In this document: one piece after another, positions 1-6,074 of the stretch | Numbering within the stretch: the first letter of the stretch is position 1 | Layout of the letters: each line of letters opens with the position of its first letter | Assembly (NCBI GenBank): GCA_003447545.1 | Contig: DLYX01000522.1 | Coordinates: forward strand, 1 to 7,397 | DNA from: Deltaproteobacteria bacterium | GTDB taxonomy: Bacteria; Desulfobacterota; Binatia; UBA12015 | Reading direction: 5' to 3' | DNA length: 7,397 nucleotides | Notes under the pieces: model-generated | Seen by the model: the letters and a program-made list of their open reading frames with translations, nothing else | Told to the model about the DNA's origin: nothing | The model's database searches: none | Made by a program: the position numbers and the translations under genes

Positions 1-7
1 TTGCCAG

Positions 8-577
8 ATGGCCCTCACGGTGGGCGCCCTCCTCCTCTGCCTGCTCGGAGCACCGACCAGCATCGCGGAGACTTCAGGCGAAGCCAAGCCCGAAACCTCA
101 AATGATCTTCTCATCGGGTATTCTCTTCTCGACACGACACTCTCGGGCGAGAGCATGCTGAAATGGCTTTTGATGGTGCGACAAGCGACCTTTCAAAGCC
201 CGGCAAAGGCCACCGAAGACCTGCTGACCCGGATCAGCAAAGCATCCGCGATTCGCAGCAAGGAACTGAAGAGGCTCCGGGAACTCGCACCTCAGGCGAC
301 TCGCAAGCCACCGCCAAGCCCCATTGGCGATGCGATCCAGGACGCGGCCAGCGAGGCTGGGGAGCACGAAATGCTCTTTCCCCACGGCGCGTTCGATATT
401 CGCTTCCTGTTTCTGCAGGCGCAGGCAACACGCATGATTTCCGTAATGGCAGCCCAAGTCGAGAAGATCGATCCGAACACCGAGCGACAGGCCTGGCTCA
501 AGGAGGTCAGCCGCGAGTACAAGAAATTCCGCGATGAACTGGTAGATTCTCTCTCGGAGTGCACCCCCAAGGATTGA
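8..577 (+). CDS. Small secreted protein of unknown function (start possibly upstream)
   Basis: The 189-residue frame begins with a hydrophobic stretch (about residues 4-19) ending in a plausible signal peptidase I site after SIA (residue 20), so the product is probably exported to the periplasm. The mature part of about 169 residues is charged and looks largely helical. It has a proline-rich patch (PPPSP, residues 101-105) and Lys/Arg/Glu-rich segments at about 70-95 and 150-180. One cysteine (185) remains after cleavage. I recognise no family. The visible N-terminus lacks the positive charge expected before the hydrophobic core, and the frame is open to the left edge (codons for Cys-Gln precede the ATG), so the real start may be outside the window. 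It is followed after 53 bases by the BtuF-like gene on the same strand. It has no visible link to the genes that follow. The existence of a gene is fairly sure; the start and function are not. Confidence 0.7.
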   Translation: MALTVGALLLCLLGAPTSIAETSGEAKPETSNDLLIGYSLLDTTLSGESMLKWLLMVRQATFQSPAKATEDLLTRISKASAIRSKELKRLRELAPQATRKPPPSPIGDAIQDAASEAGEHEMLFPHGAFDIRFLFLQAQATRMISVMAAQVEKIDPNTERQAWLKEVSREYKKFRDELVDSLSECTPKD

Positions 578-630
578 TCGGCGGGCAAACCGGAGGAGCG
601 AAGGAACCCGGGAAGTGATACGCTTCGAAG

Positions 631-1563
631 ATGCATCCCCTTCGTATCGTCAGCCTGCTTCCGTCCGCGACCGAACTGATCGCTTCTCTTGGAGCGGAAG
701 ATTGTCTGGTCGGGGTTAGTCACGAATGTGACTATCCCGTATCCGTCCAGTCACGCCCGCAACTCACTTCCAGCATTCTCGCCTCCGGCCTCAGTCCGGC
801 GGAGATCGATACGGCGGTGGCGAAGGCCAAACTGGAGGAACGCCCTCTTTATCTCGTCGACGGCCCACGACTCGCCGCGCTCAAGCCCGATCTGATTCTC
901 ACGCAGGGCCTCTGCTCGGTCTGCGCCGTAACGCCCGATACCATCCAAAAAAGCCTCTCCCTGCTGCCACTTGGCGAGGCATGCTCCGCTCCCGTCATTT
1001 CTCTGGAGGCCCAAAATTTTGCCGGTGTTTGCGAGGATCTGACGACCGTCGGGGATGCGATCGGGAAATCGACCGAAGCCACCGCCTTGCGCCAGCAACT
1101 GGCGCGCCGCTGGGGGAGTATTGCGCAACCGGAGGTCGCCCCACGCGCCTTCCTGCTGGAGTGGCCCGAGCCGCCATGGACGGCCGGCCATTGGGTCCCC
1201 GAGCAGATCCTCGCCGCGGGAGGCCTCCCCGTTTTGGGCGAAGCCGGTGCAGCGAGTCGTCCCGTGACGCTCGCCGAGATCGCGGACGCCGATCCGGACC
1301 TGATCGTCTCCATTGCTTGCGGCTATAATATGAACCAGAACCGCGAAGTCGCGACGAAACTTCTCGAGAATCCGGACACGCGACAAATCCGTGCGCTCCG
1401 GAACGGGAAATTTTTCGCCGCCGATGCAAACGGCTACTTCAGCCGACCCGCGCCCCGTTTGGTCGATGGTGCCGAAATCCTGGGCGCTTTATTCCGAGAA
1501 GAAATGGAAAGCCCGCTGCTTGCGGGTCGATTGGTTCCGGTGATGCCGGACCAAAATTCCTGA
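631..1563 (+). CDS. Cobalamin/metal-binding protein of the BtuF superfamily, predicted cytosolic
   Basis: This 310-residue protein has the layout of class III periplasmic-binding proteins (BtuF, vitamin B12 and siderophore binding). It opens with IVSLLPSATE (6-15), continues with a first lobe reaching KPDLILTQ (85-92), and has a second lobe with DPDLIVSIACGYN (221-233). A C-terminal stretch with NGYFSRPAPRLVDGAE (267-282) completes it. Motifs characteristic of one subgroup are HECDYP (31-36), LCSVCAV (94-100, a CxxC with Cys95 and Cys98) and LEWPEPPWTAGHW (176-188). Unlike transport BtuF it has no signal peptide or lipobox; the first beta strand begins at residue 5. No btuC or btuD permease/ATPase genes lie nearby. 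The start at 631 fits the family N-terminus, but the ribosome site is weak (a distant GGAAG at 611-615). Family membership is clear. Ligand and role are inferred only; annotation pipelines usually call such proteins cobalamin-binding. The small membrane protein follows 28 bases downstream and may be co-transcribed. Confidence 0.85.
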   Translation: MHPLRIVSLLPSATELIASLGAEDCLVGVSHECDYPVSVQSRPQLTSSILASGLSPAEIDTAVAKAKLEERPLYLVDGPRLAALKPDLILTQGLCSVCAVTPDTIQKSLSLLPLGEACSAPVISLEAQNFAGVCEDLTTVGDAIGKSTEATALRQQLARRWGSIAQPEVAPRAFLLEWPEPPWTAGHWVPEQILAAGGLPVLGEAGAASRPVTLAEIADADPDLIVSIACGYNMNQNREVATKLLENPDTRQIRALRNGKFFAADANGYFSRPAPRLVDGAEILGALFREEMESPLLAGRLVPVMPDQNS

Positions 1564-1591
1564 GCATTTCAGATTTGTCTCACAACAGTCT

Positions 1592-1855
1592 ATGCTCCCC
1601 GCCATGAACAAGAACTCAGTGTGGATTCTTTACATCGGCTGCGCTCTGGCCATCCTTCTCGGTAGCGGCGAGATCGCCACCGGTGCCTGGTGGCTGATCG
1701 CCATCCTTGCCGTCACTCATTTGGCCGAATTCGTCGTCAAACGAGACGTGATGGTTCGTGCGGGTGGATCCATGGGCAATCATTTCGTGCAGACGATGAT
1801 CTACGGATTTTTCCACTGGAAGCCCATCGAAGACGGGCAAAACGCCGACAGCTGA
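1592..1855 (+). CDS. Small two-helix membrane protein (DUF1145/TMEM254-like pattern)
   Basis: The 87-residue frame has two predicted membrane helices, about residues 10-27 and 32-48. The second runs into THLAEFVVKRD, which places a His and a Glu (43 and 46) near the membrane edge. The C-terminal part contains MGNHFVQTMIYGFFHWKPIE (61-80), a compact motif that looks conserved. The arrangement of two helices, an HxxE at the end of helix 2 and a Q-T-x-x-[YF]-G-F motif recalls DUF1145 (YhhL-type) and TMEM254-like small membrane proteins. I offer that as resemblance, not a firm assignment. A second in-frame ATG at 1604 gives MNKNSVWIL, a more typical N-terminus with a positive residue before the helix. 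Neither start has a clear Shine-Dalgarno sequence. It lies 28 bases after the BtuF-like gene, so co-transcription is likely. Function unknown. Confidence 0.75.
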   Translation: MLPAMNKNSVWILYIGCALAILLGSGEIATGAWWLIAILAVTHLAEFVVKRDVMVRAGGSMGNHFVQTMIYGFFHWKPIEDGQNADS

Positions 1856-1857
1856 AA

Positions 1858-1915
1858 CAGCGGGCCGGCTGCATAAAAGTTCCCGGGCGTTCCCGCCGAT
1901 ACGGGCCGGGCCCCG
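1858..1915. terminator. GC-rich inverted-repeat region between convergent genes, possible bidirectional terminator
   Basis: The 73-base gap between the converging small membrane protein gene and hydrolase gene holds several short inverted repeats. CAGC-G-GGCC-G-GCTG spans 1858-1871, CGGG-CGTT-CCCG is centred near 1890, and GGGC-CGG-GCCC spans 1903-1913. None has a long stem or a clean U-tract, although the minus strand reads CTTTTA just beyond the middle hairpin. Position between convergent genes is the main argument for a termination role. Confidence 0.25.
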
Positions 1916-1928
1916 CCAGCGAGTCTGC

Positions 1929-2879
1929 TCAATCCGCCGAGTATTCGTCCAGATGCGCGAGCAGGAGTTCGGAGACCTCCTCCGCAGCAGCCTCGGTTAC
2001 CCAGTGATCGACGCCCTCGATGATGGAAAATTGATAAGGGCCGTCCACATAGTCCCCGGTCAGGTAGGCCGGATCCCGGCATAGAGCCGTATCCTCGGTG
2101 CTCCAGACATACATCGTGGGCACCGTCACATTTCCGATCCGCCCCCCGACGCCGCCGGATAAATCATTCTGCCGGTACCAGTCCAGAGCCAGTTTCAGCG
2201 CATCCGGCTCACGGAAGAGCGCGAGATACTCAGCGACAGCCTCCTCCGAGGAGGAAGTCCAGATGCCCCGAAGGATGGCGGCATCATTCGCCAGCATCAC
2301 GTCCTGCGAATCGGGTTGGACAAAAAAGTCCATATAGGAGGAGGCTTGAAACTGGCATGAAGATGGGTCGTTTCGGGTCAAGGCGAATGCGTCGAGGTGC
2401 GGCACCGAGATGGCGGTCAGCGAGTACAATCTTTCGGGGAAAACAATTCCGACAAACCAGCTGACGGCGGCCCCCCAATCGTGGCCCACCAGATGAAACT
2501 GATCGTGTCCGAGGGCGTCGGCCATGGCGAGAACATCCGCACTCAGGTTCGGGAGGACATAGCTTCCCGGAGCCGTCGGCCGCGCCTCCGGCGAATACCC
2601 GCGCTGATCAGGCGCGACTACCCGATAGCCCGCCTCACCCAGGACTCGGATCTGCTCCACCCATTGCGCCGAGGTGGACGGAAACCCATGGAGAAGGATC
2701 ACCAACTCGCCGGACTCCGGGCCCGCGACGCGCGCGCGGAAAGTCAATCCGTTCGCCTCCACTTCCGTCCAGGAAATTTCCCCCGAGGGAGCATCCCCGG
2801 CATTGGAACTGCCGCCACATCCCGCCAGACCGAGGCCGACGAAGGAAAGGATCAGAAGCGAAAGGATATTTTTGCGCAT
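1929..2879 (-). CDS. Lipoprotein alpha/beta hydrolase, epoxide-hydrolase-like
   Basis: Starting at 2879 gives 316 residues opening with a lipoprotein signal: Arg2-Lys3, a hydrophobic core, then the lipobox LAGC with Cys21 as the lipidated residue. The frame stays open to an ATG at 3002, but that start would bury the signal peptide behind about 41 polar residues, so I prefer 2879 (2894 is also possible). The body is an alpha/beta hydrolase: an HGFP oxyanion motif (64-67), APDQRGYS (89-96), and the nucleophile elbow GHDWG (132-136). Asp134 is the nucleophile, as in epoxide hydrolases and haloalkane dehalogenases rather than Ser esterases. The acid is probably Asp263 (STED) and the base His292 (VDHW). 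Tyrosines in SSYMDFF (180-186) and DWYRQ (233-237) fall where epoxide hydrolases carry the two lid Tyr that activate the epoxide oxygen. Substrate unknown. Membrane anchoring is unusual for this mostly soluble family. It lies downstream of the DUF1499 gene on the same strand. Confidence 0.88.
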   Translation of the reverse strand: MRKNILSLLILSFVGLGLAGCGGSSNAGDAPSGEISWTEVEANGLTFRARVAGPESGELVILLHGFPSTSAQWVEQIRVLGEAGYRVVAPDQRGYSPEARPTAPGSYVLPNLSADVLAMADALGHDQFHLVGHDWGAAVSWFVGIVFPERLYSLTAISVPHLDAFALTRNDPSSCQFQASSYMDFFVQPDSQDVMLANDAAILRGIWTSSSEEAVAEYLALFREPDALKLALDWYRQNDLSGGVGGRIGNVTVPTMYVWSTEDTALCRDPAYLTGDYVDGPYQFSIIEGVDHWVTEAAAEEVSELLLAHLDEYSAD

Positions 2880-2956
2880 TCCATTGCCTGCCATGCGGGC
2901 TACCCTGGGGTCAACGCCGGCGCGGGCCATCGGGAGGCTTTCCTTCCGATCGGACG

Positions 2957-2984
2957 TCGGGAGGGGCCCACCGGCTCCTCCCGA
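2957..2984. other. Strong intergenic hairpin between DUF1499 and hydrolase genes
   Basis: The perfect 8-base arms TCGGGAGG (2957-2964) and CCTCCCGA (2977-2984) can extend inward. In a plus-strand transcript a G.U pair and three G-C pairs bring the stem to 12 pairs around a CACC loop. In the minus-strand transcript, the one expected here, the stem is 8 pairs, an A.C mismatch, 3 pairs and a GGTG tetraloop. It begins 34 bases after the DUF1499 stop and ends 78 bases before the hydrolase start. No U-tract follows on the minus strand, so it is not a textbook intrinsic terminator. It could be an mRNA-stabilising 3' structure, a partial terminator or a leader element of the hydrolase gene. Confidence 0.55.
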
Positions 2985-3017
2985 GACTCGCTGGAGCGCC
3001 ACGAAACGCCGGACTCT

Positions 3018-3479
3018 TCAGCCGCCCTTCGTGTAGGCCGCCCGCAATTCCTCAACGCGCTTGCGATTGACACCCATATCTCCGTAGCCGAGGCGGGACG
3101 CCGAGCGGATCGCAATTTGGTTTTGCGCCGGCTCCAGCTGGAGTTCGAGATCATCCACGTATCCCATCAGAGGGGTCGTCGACTCGAAATGCATGTAGTC
3201 CGCTGTCTCATTGATCAGCTCGGTTCGCGGCAAGCTCAGCGCCGCCGCCCGAGCCCTCGCAAAGGCTGCGGCCGGATCCCCGGTATAGGTCAGAGGAGCA
3301 ATTCCATGCTGATCGTCGCTATCCTCACTGCAGACACAGTTCGGGCTCGAGGGGCAAGCGCGTAGACGACCATCGATCGCTCCGAGATCCGCAGGCCTCT
3401 TTCCAGCGCAGGAAAAGAGCGCCATCGCCGGGATCAACAAGAGAAGAATACCACTGAGGGAACCATTGAAATTCATCAT
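3018..3479 (-). CDS. DUF1499 family lipoprotein
   Basis: This 153-residue protein shows the DUF1499 signature throughout: RLRACPSSPNCV (38-49), a following His58 in HGIAPLTY, YMHFES (95-100), YVDDLELQLEP (107-117), and the family's best block IRSASRLGYGDMGVNRKRVE (124-143). The N-terminus has a hydrophobic run (about 8-22) ending in LFSC, so Cys24 is a probable lipidation site. Phe at the -2 position makes this lipobox less canonical. Two adjacent ATG codons (3479 and 3476) can serve as start and neither has a strong ribosome site. DUF1499 has no settled biochemical function; members are usually short envelope or lipoprotein-like proteins. It is transcribed away from gspF across a 59-base gap, and the hydrolase gene follows 138 bases downstream on the same strand. 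Family call confident, role unknown. Confidence 0.9.
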   Translation of the reverse strand: MMNFNGSLSGILLLLIPAMALFSCAGKRPADLGAIDGRLRACPSSPNCVCSEDSDDQHGIAPLTYTGDPAAAFARARAAALSLPRTELINETADYMHFESTTPLMGYVDDLELQLEPAQNQIAIRSASRLGYGDMGVNRKRVEELRAAYTKGG

Positions 3480-3538
3480 CCATACAGTCTTTCATGGAAA
3501 TCGACCCTGAGACAAGAAACAGGTAGCGTGAAACGAAG
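3480..3538. promoter_or_regulatory. Divergent intergenic region expected to hold promoters for gspF and DUF1499
   Basis: These 59 bases separate two divergently transcribed genes, so start signals for the pseudopilin operon (plus) and the lipoprotein genes (minus) should lie here or just inside the coding ends. I see no good -35/-10 pair on either strand. On the plus strand AGGTAG (3521-3526) is a possible, rather distant ribosome site for gspF. Confidence 0.35.
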
Positions 3539-4744
3539 ATGCCGGTATTTGCCTACCAAGGATTGAACGATGACGGGGCCAAGGTTCGCGGCATCCTCGA
3601 GGCCGATTCAGCAAAAGGAGCGCGATTTGCCCTTCGCGGACAGGGCATTTTCCCGACCGAAGTCCACGAAGAGGCATCCCCCGAGCAGCGCCGTCGCACG
3701 GGAGATGCCCGGATCTCCCAGCAGGAACTTGCGATCGTCGCACGACAACTGGCCACGCTATTTGCGGCAGGCATCCCCGCCGTGGAGGCGCTCTCGGCGG
3801 TCGGCGAGCAGACCGACAAGCCCGGGGTCGAAAAAATCATGCGTCAAATCCGCGACGCGGTGACTCAGGGCAGCTCGATCGCCGATGCGATGGCCGAGCA
3901 TCCAGCGACCTTCCCGCCCATTTTTATCGGCATGATTCGAGCCGGCGAGGCCGCCGGTGCGATCGATCTGGTCCTCGAGCGCCTCGCTCAATACACCGAG
4001 ACGCAAGTCCAACTGCAATCGCGCGTTCGGAATGCCCTCACCTACCCCATCCTGATGTTTTCAATTTCCGGGGCGATCGTCTTCTTCCTGCTGAGCTTCG
4101 TGGTACCGAAGGTCACGAAAATCTTCGCCGACAAACAGGAAGCCCTCCCATGGCCCACGCGTTTTCTGCTCTCGATCTCTCACATCCTTGCAGATTGGTG
4201 GTGGCTGATCGCGATTCTTCTGGTCATCGCAATCCTCGGGGCACTCGCGGCGATCCGACGACCCGAGGGGCGTCTCTGGTTCGACCGCAAGCTTCTCACC
4301 CTCCCGGTGATCGGGCCGCTGTTCACACAGATCGCGGTCGGGCGCTTCTCTCGCACCCTGGCGACGCTGCTTGCGGGCGGGATTCCTCTGCTCGAAGCCC
4401 TCGAACTCGCTAGTAATACATCGGGCAATACCGCCCTTGGTGCGGCCGTCGAAGAGGCCCGCATCGGCGTGCGCGAGGGCGAAAGTCTGGGAGATCTCCT
4501 GCAAGCCTCCGGCCTTTTCCCCCCTTTGCTGATTCGCATGATCGCTGTGGGCGAGCGCTCCGGTGAGCTGGAACCTATGTTGATTCGCGTAGCGGATGCC
4601 TATGAACAAGAGGTCGAGAGCGCACTGAGCGCCCTGACAAGCGTCCTCGAACCGGCCATGATGGTCATCATGGGAGGGCTCGTCCTGTTCATCGTCCTGG
4701 CCGTGCTGCTCCCCATCTTCGAAATTAATTCTCTAGTCGGGTAA
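3539..4744 (+). CDS. gspF: Type II secretion inner-membrane platform protein GspF
   Basis: GspF is the polytopic platform protein of T2SS that links the cytoplasmic ATPase GspE to pseudopilus assembly. The 401 residues match the family's usual length of about 400. The N-terminus MPVFAYQGLNDDG is typical and fixes the start. Two homologous T2SSF domains are visible (about 66-189 and 269-392). Their matching elements are ATLFAAGIPAVEAL (72-85) with ATLLAGGIPLLEAL (275-288), and MIRAGEAAGAID (132-143) with MIAVGERSGELE (334-345). Three membrane helices are expected at about 168-190, 219-239 and 374-395. The C-terminus FEINSLVG is also standard. The gene is first in the operon here. gspE and gspD are not upstream, since the neighbour on that side is the divergent DUF1499 gene. 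gspG begins 9 bases after its stop. A type IV pilus PilC is the main alternative, but the GspG-K neighbours settle the call. Confidence 0.97.
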   Translation: MPVFAYQGLNDDGAKVRGILEADSAKGARFALRGQGIFPTEVHEEASPEQRRRTGDARISQQELAIVARQLATLFAAGIPAVEALSAVGEQTDKPGVEKIMRQIRDAVTQGSSIADAMAEHPATFPPIFIGMIRAGEAAGAIDLVLERLAQYTETQVQLQSRVRNALTYPILMFSISGAIVFFLLSFVVPKVTKIFADKQEALPWPTRFLLSISHILADWWWLIAILLVIAILGALAAIRRPEGRLWFDRKLLTLPVIGPLFTQIAVGRFSRTLATLLAGGIPLLEALELASNTSGNTALGAAVEEARIGVREGESLGDLLQASGLFPPLLIRMIAVGERSGELEPMLIRVADAYEQEVESALSALTSVLEPAMMVIMGGLVLFIVLAVLLPIFEINSLVG

Positions 4745-4753
4745 AATAAAATC

Positions 4754-5179
4754 ATGAAGAAAATACTTCGCAAGCAAGATGGATTCTCCCTGATCGAGAT
4801 CATGGTTGTCGTCTTCATCATGGGATTGCTGGTCACGCTGGTCGCCCCGAGAATTCTCGGTCGAACCGATGACGCCCGCGCCACCAAGGCCGCGGCCGAC
4901 ATTCGTTCTCTGGAACAATCTCTCTCTCTCTACAAACTCGACAACGGCCAATTTCCGACGACCGAGCAGGGACTGGAAGCTCTCGTGATCCAGCCGACGA
5001 GCGGGCCTGCGCCGCGTCGGTGGCGAGCGTATCTGGACAACCTGCCAATGGACCCATGGGACATGGCTTTCATTTATGAGAGTGACGGGCGAGACTATCT
5101 CCTTCTCTCGTTCGGCGCCGATGCGGCCGAGGGCGGAGACGGTCCGGATGCGGATATCGATTCTCGAGACCTTGGGTGA
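4754..5179 (+). CDS. gspG: Type II secretion major pseudopilin GspG
   Basis: GspG forms the shaft of the periplasmic pseudopilus. The 141-residue precursor has a short basic leader (MKKILRKQDG) with prepilin peptidase cleavage after Gly10. The mature N-terminus FSLIEIMVVV carries Glu at +5 within the hydrophobic helix (11-31). Next comes the long helix region with ARATKAAADIRSLEQSLSLY (41-60), then DNGQFPTTEQGLEAL (63-77), which is strongly diagnostic. The C-terminal loop SFGADAAEGGDGPDADID (119-136) corresponds to the calcium-binding loop of GspG. The usual DPWGNPY stretch reads DPWDMAF here (100-106), a modest departure. The start follows an A/T-rich leader without a clear Shine-Dalgarno sequence, so translation may depend on readthrough from gspF. 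The stop overlaps the GTG start of gspH by 4 bases. Confidence 0.96.
   Translation: MKKILRKQDGFSLIEIMVVVFIMGLLVTLVAPRILGRTDDARATKAAADIRSLEQSLSLYKLDNGQFPTTEQGLEALVIQPTSGPAPRRWRAYLDNLPMDPWDMAFIYESDGRDYLLLSFGADAAEGGDGPDADIDSRDLG
4919..4931 (+). repeat. Short TC dinucleotide run inside gspG
   Basis: Six TC units plus a T lie within codons for Gln-Ser-Leu-Ser-Leu-Tyr (55-60) of GspG. The frame is intact. Its length is at the low end for slippage-driven phase variation, so it is probably incidental to Ser/Leu codon use. Confidence 0.5.
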
Positions 5180-5688
5180 AGCAGGAACGCGGATTCACCC
5201 TGCTGGAACTGTCGCTGGTTCTGGCATTGATCGGGCTTCTCGCGACCTTGATCGTGCCGCGGCTCGACGTGATCGGGGGAGCCGAACTCGACAATATCAC
5301 CCGAAGGATCGCGCACCGGGTCCGCTACTTGAGGGAAGATGCCGCGCGACGCAACCTATGGGTGCGCATGGTGTTTGATCCGGCAACACAAACGCTTCGC
5401 ATGGAGGAAGGGATTTCTACCGATGAAGGGTGGGCCTTCCTGCCCGGTGAGGGGCGGCTCTACCAGCCTCTGACGATCCCGGAAAACCTGCAGCTCCGCC
5501 TGCTCGGACCCGGCGTTCGGCCCACGGCCGCAGGGATGTCCAGCCTCGTATTTGCCGCGGACGGATTCGCTGATCCCGGAACTCTCGAGGTCTCCGATGA
5601 CAGCGGCCGTGCCGTTCTGGTCTTGATCGAACCTGCGCGAACGCGACCAAGAATCGTCGACGCACCGCCGGAGGGCCGCGCCCGTTGA
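5176..5688 (+). CDS. gspH: Type II secretion minor pseudopilin GspH
   Basis: GspH is a minor pseudopilin thought to sit between the GspI-J-K tip and the GspG shaft. The 170-residue precursor starts at a GTG whose bases overlap the gspG stop (GTGA). No better in-frame start exists just before the leader. The leader MKQERG is cleaved after Gly6. The mature start FTLLELSLVLALIGLLATLI (7-26) has Glu at +5 and a single membrane helix. The family-like soluble domain follows: RIAHRVRYLREDAARRN (44-60) continues the helix and reads as in GspH and FimT, followed by VRMVFDPATQTL (63-74) and SSLVFAADGFADPGTLEV (122-139). Assignment rests on these motifs and on the position between gspG and gspI. FimT-like proteins look similar, but the context favours GspH. 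Confidence 0.92.
   Translation: MKQERGFTLLELSLVLALIGLLATLIVPRLDVIGGAELDNITRRIAHRVRYLREDAARRNLWVRMVFDPATQTLRMEEGISTDEGWAFLPGEGRLYQPLTIPENLQLRLLGPGVRPTAAGMSSLVFAADGFADPGTLEVSDDSGRAVLVLIEPARTRPRIVDAPPEGRAR
5670..5675 (+). promoter_or_regulatory. Ribosome binding site for the TTG start of gspI
   Basis: GGAGGG lies 9 bases before the TTG at 5685. A strong Shine-Dalgarno sequence at this spacing, inside the gspH end, supports the rare TTG start that the leader peptide and cleavage site require. Confidence 0.6.
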
Positions 5689-6074
5689 TTCGACCCTCCT
5701 CACGCCAGAGCGGCTTCACCCTGCTGGAGGTCATGGTCGCGCTCGCGGTCATTGCAACCGCGTTCACAGCCCTGCTCGGCCTTCATGTGCGGAATTTGGA
5801 AACCATGGCGCGTGAAAACGCCTTTAGCCGCTCTCTGCTTCTGGCCGAGACGCTCGCAGCCGAGGCTGAACTCGAAGGCTATCCCGATCTCGGAACCACG
5901 CAGGGCGACTTCGCCAGCAAACTATCCGGGGAGGCCGCCGGTTTCACCTGGGAGCGGCAGGTCCGGGAATGGATGCTGCCGGGGACGCGTGAGATCACCA
6001 TCCGGGTCGTGCCACCTCGCGGTGAGGAATCGGCGAGCGAATTGACGCTCTTCGTTTCGAGGAATGTCCGATGA
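5685..6074 (+). CDS. gspI: Type II secretion minor pseudopilin GspI
   Basis: GspI is the minor pseudopilin that nucleates the GspI-J-K tip complex. The 129-residue length is typical. The start is TTG, overlapping the gspH stop as TTGA. It is chosen because it gives a complete leader (MIRPSSRQSG, cleavage after Gly10) and has GGAGGG at good spacing; there is no ATG before the cleavage site. The mature start FTLLEVMVALAVIATAF (11-27) has Glu at +5 and the EVMVALAV pattern typical of GspI. The rest fits the family: NLETMARENAFSRSLLLAET (37-56) along the helix, then a small beta domain with GFTWERQVREW (86-96) and REITIRVV (102-109). The stop overlaps the gspJ start by 4 bases (ATGA). Confidence 0.95.
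   Translation: MIRPSSRQSGFTLLEVMVALAVIATAFTALLGLHVRNLETMARENAFSRSLLLAETLAAEAELEGYPDLGTTQGDFASKLSGEAAGFTWERQVREWMLPGTREITIRVVPPRGEESASELTLFVSRNVR
6059..6063 (+). promoter_or_regulatory. Ribosome binding site for gspJ
   Basis: GAGGA, followed by a further A, ends 7 bases before the gspJ ATG at 6071 and lies inside the last codons of gspI. It allows independent re-initiation at the ATGA overlap. Confidence 0.6.

Noticed and set aside
623..630. Palindrome CTTCGAAG just before the BtuF-like start as an operator
   Set aside because: An 8-base palindrome is expected by chance in a window this size, and there is no second copy or supporting promoter element.
751..1386. 211-residue open frame on the minus strand
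   Set aside because: It is antisense to the BtuF-like gene, which has strong family motifs in its own frame. The antisense product shows no domain.
2880..2930. TTGACC on the minus strand upstream of the hydrolase as a -35 promoter element
   Set aside because: No acceptable -10 hexamer occurs at 16-18 bases; the sequence there is GC-rich.
2397..3365. 322-residue open frame on the plus strand
   Set aside because: It lies opposite both the hydrolase and DUF1499 genes, which carry clear family motifs. Its translation is Arg-rich and low in recognisable motifs, typical of an antisense shadow in GC-rich DNA.
4061..4609. 182-residue open frame on the minus strand
   Set aside because: It is antisense to gspF and rich in Arg/Glu/Asp with no motif; a codon-bias shadow.
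4919..4931. TC run as a phase-variation switch in gspG
   Set aside because: There are only six units, the frame is intact, and the codons are ordinary for Ser and Leu here; too short to argue for contingency switching.
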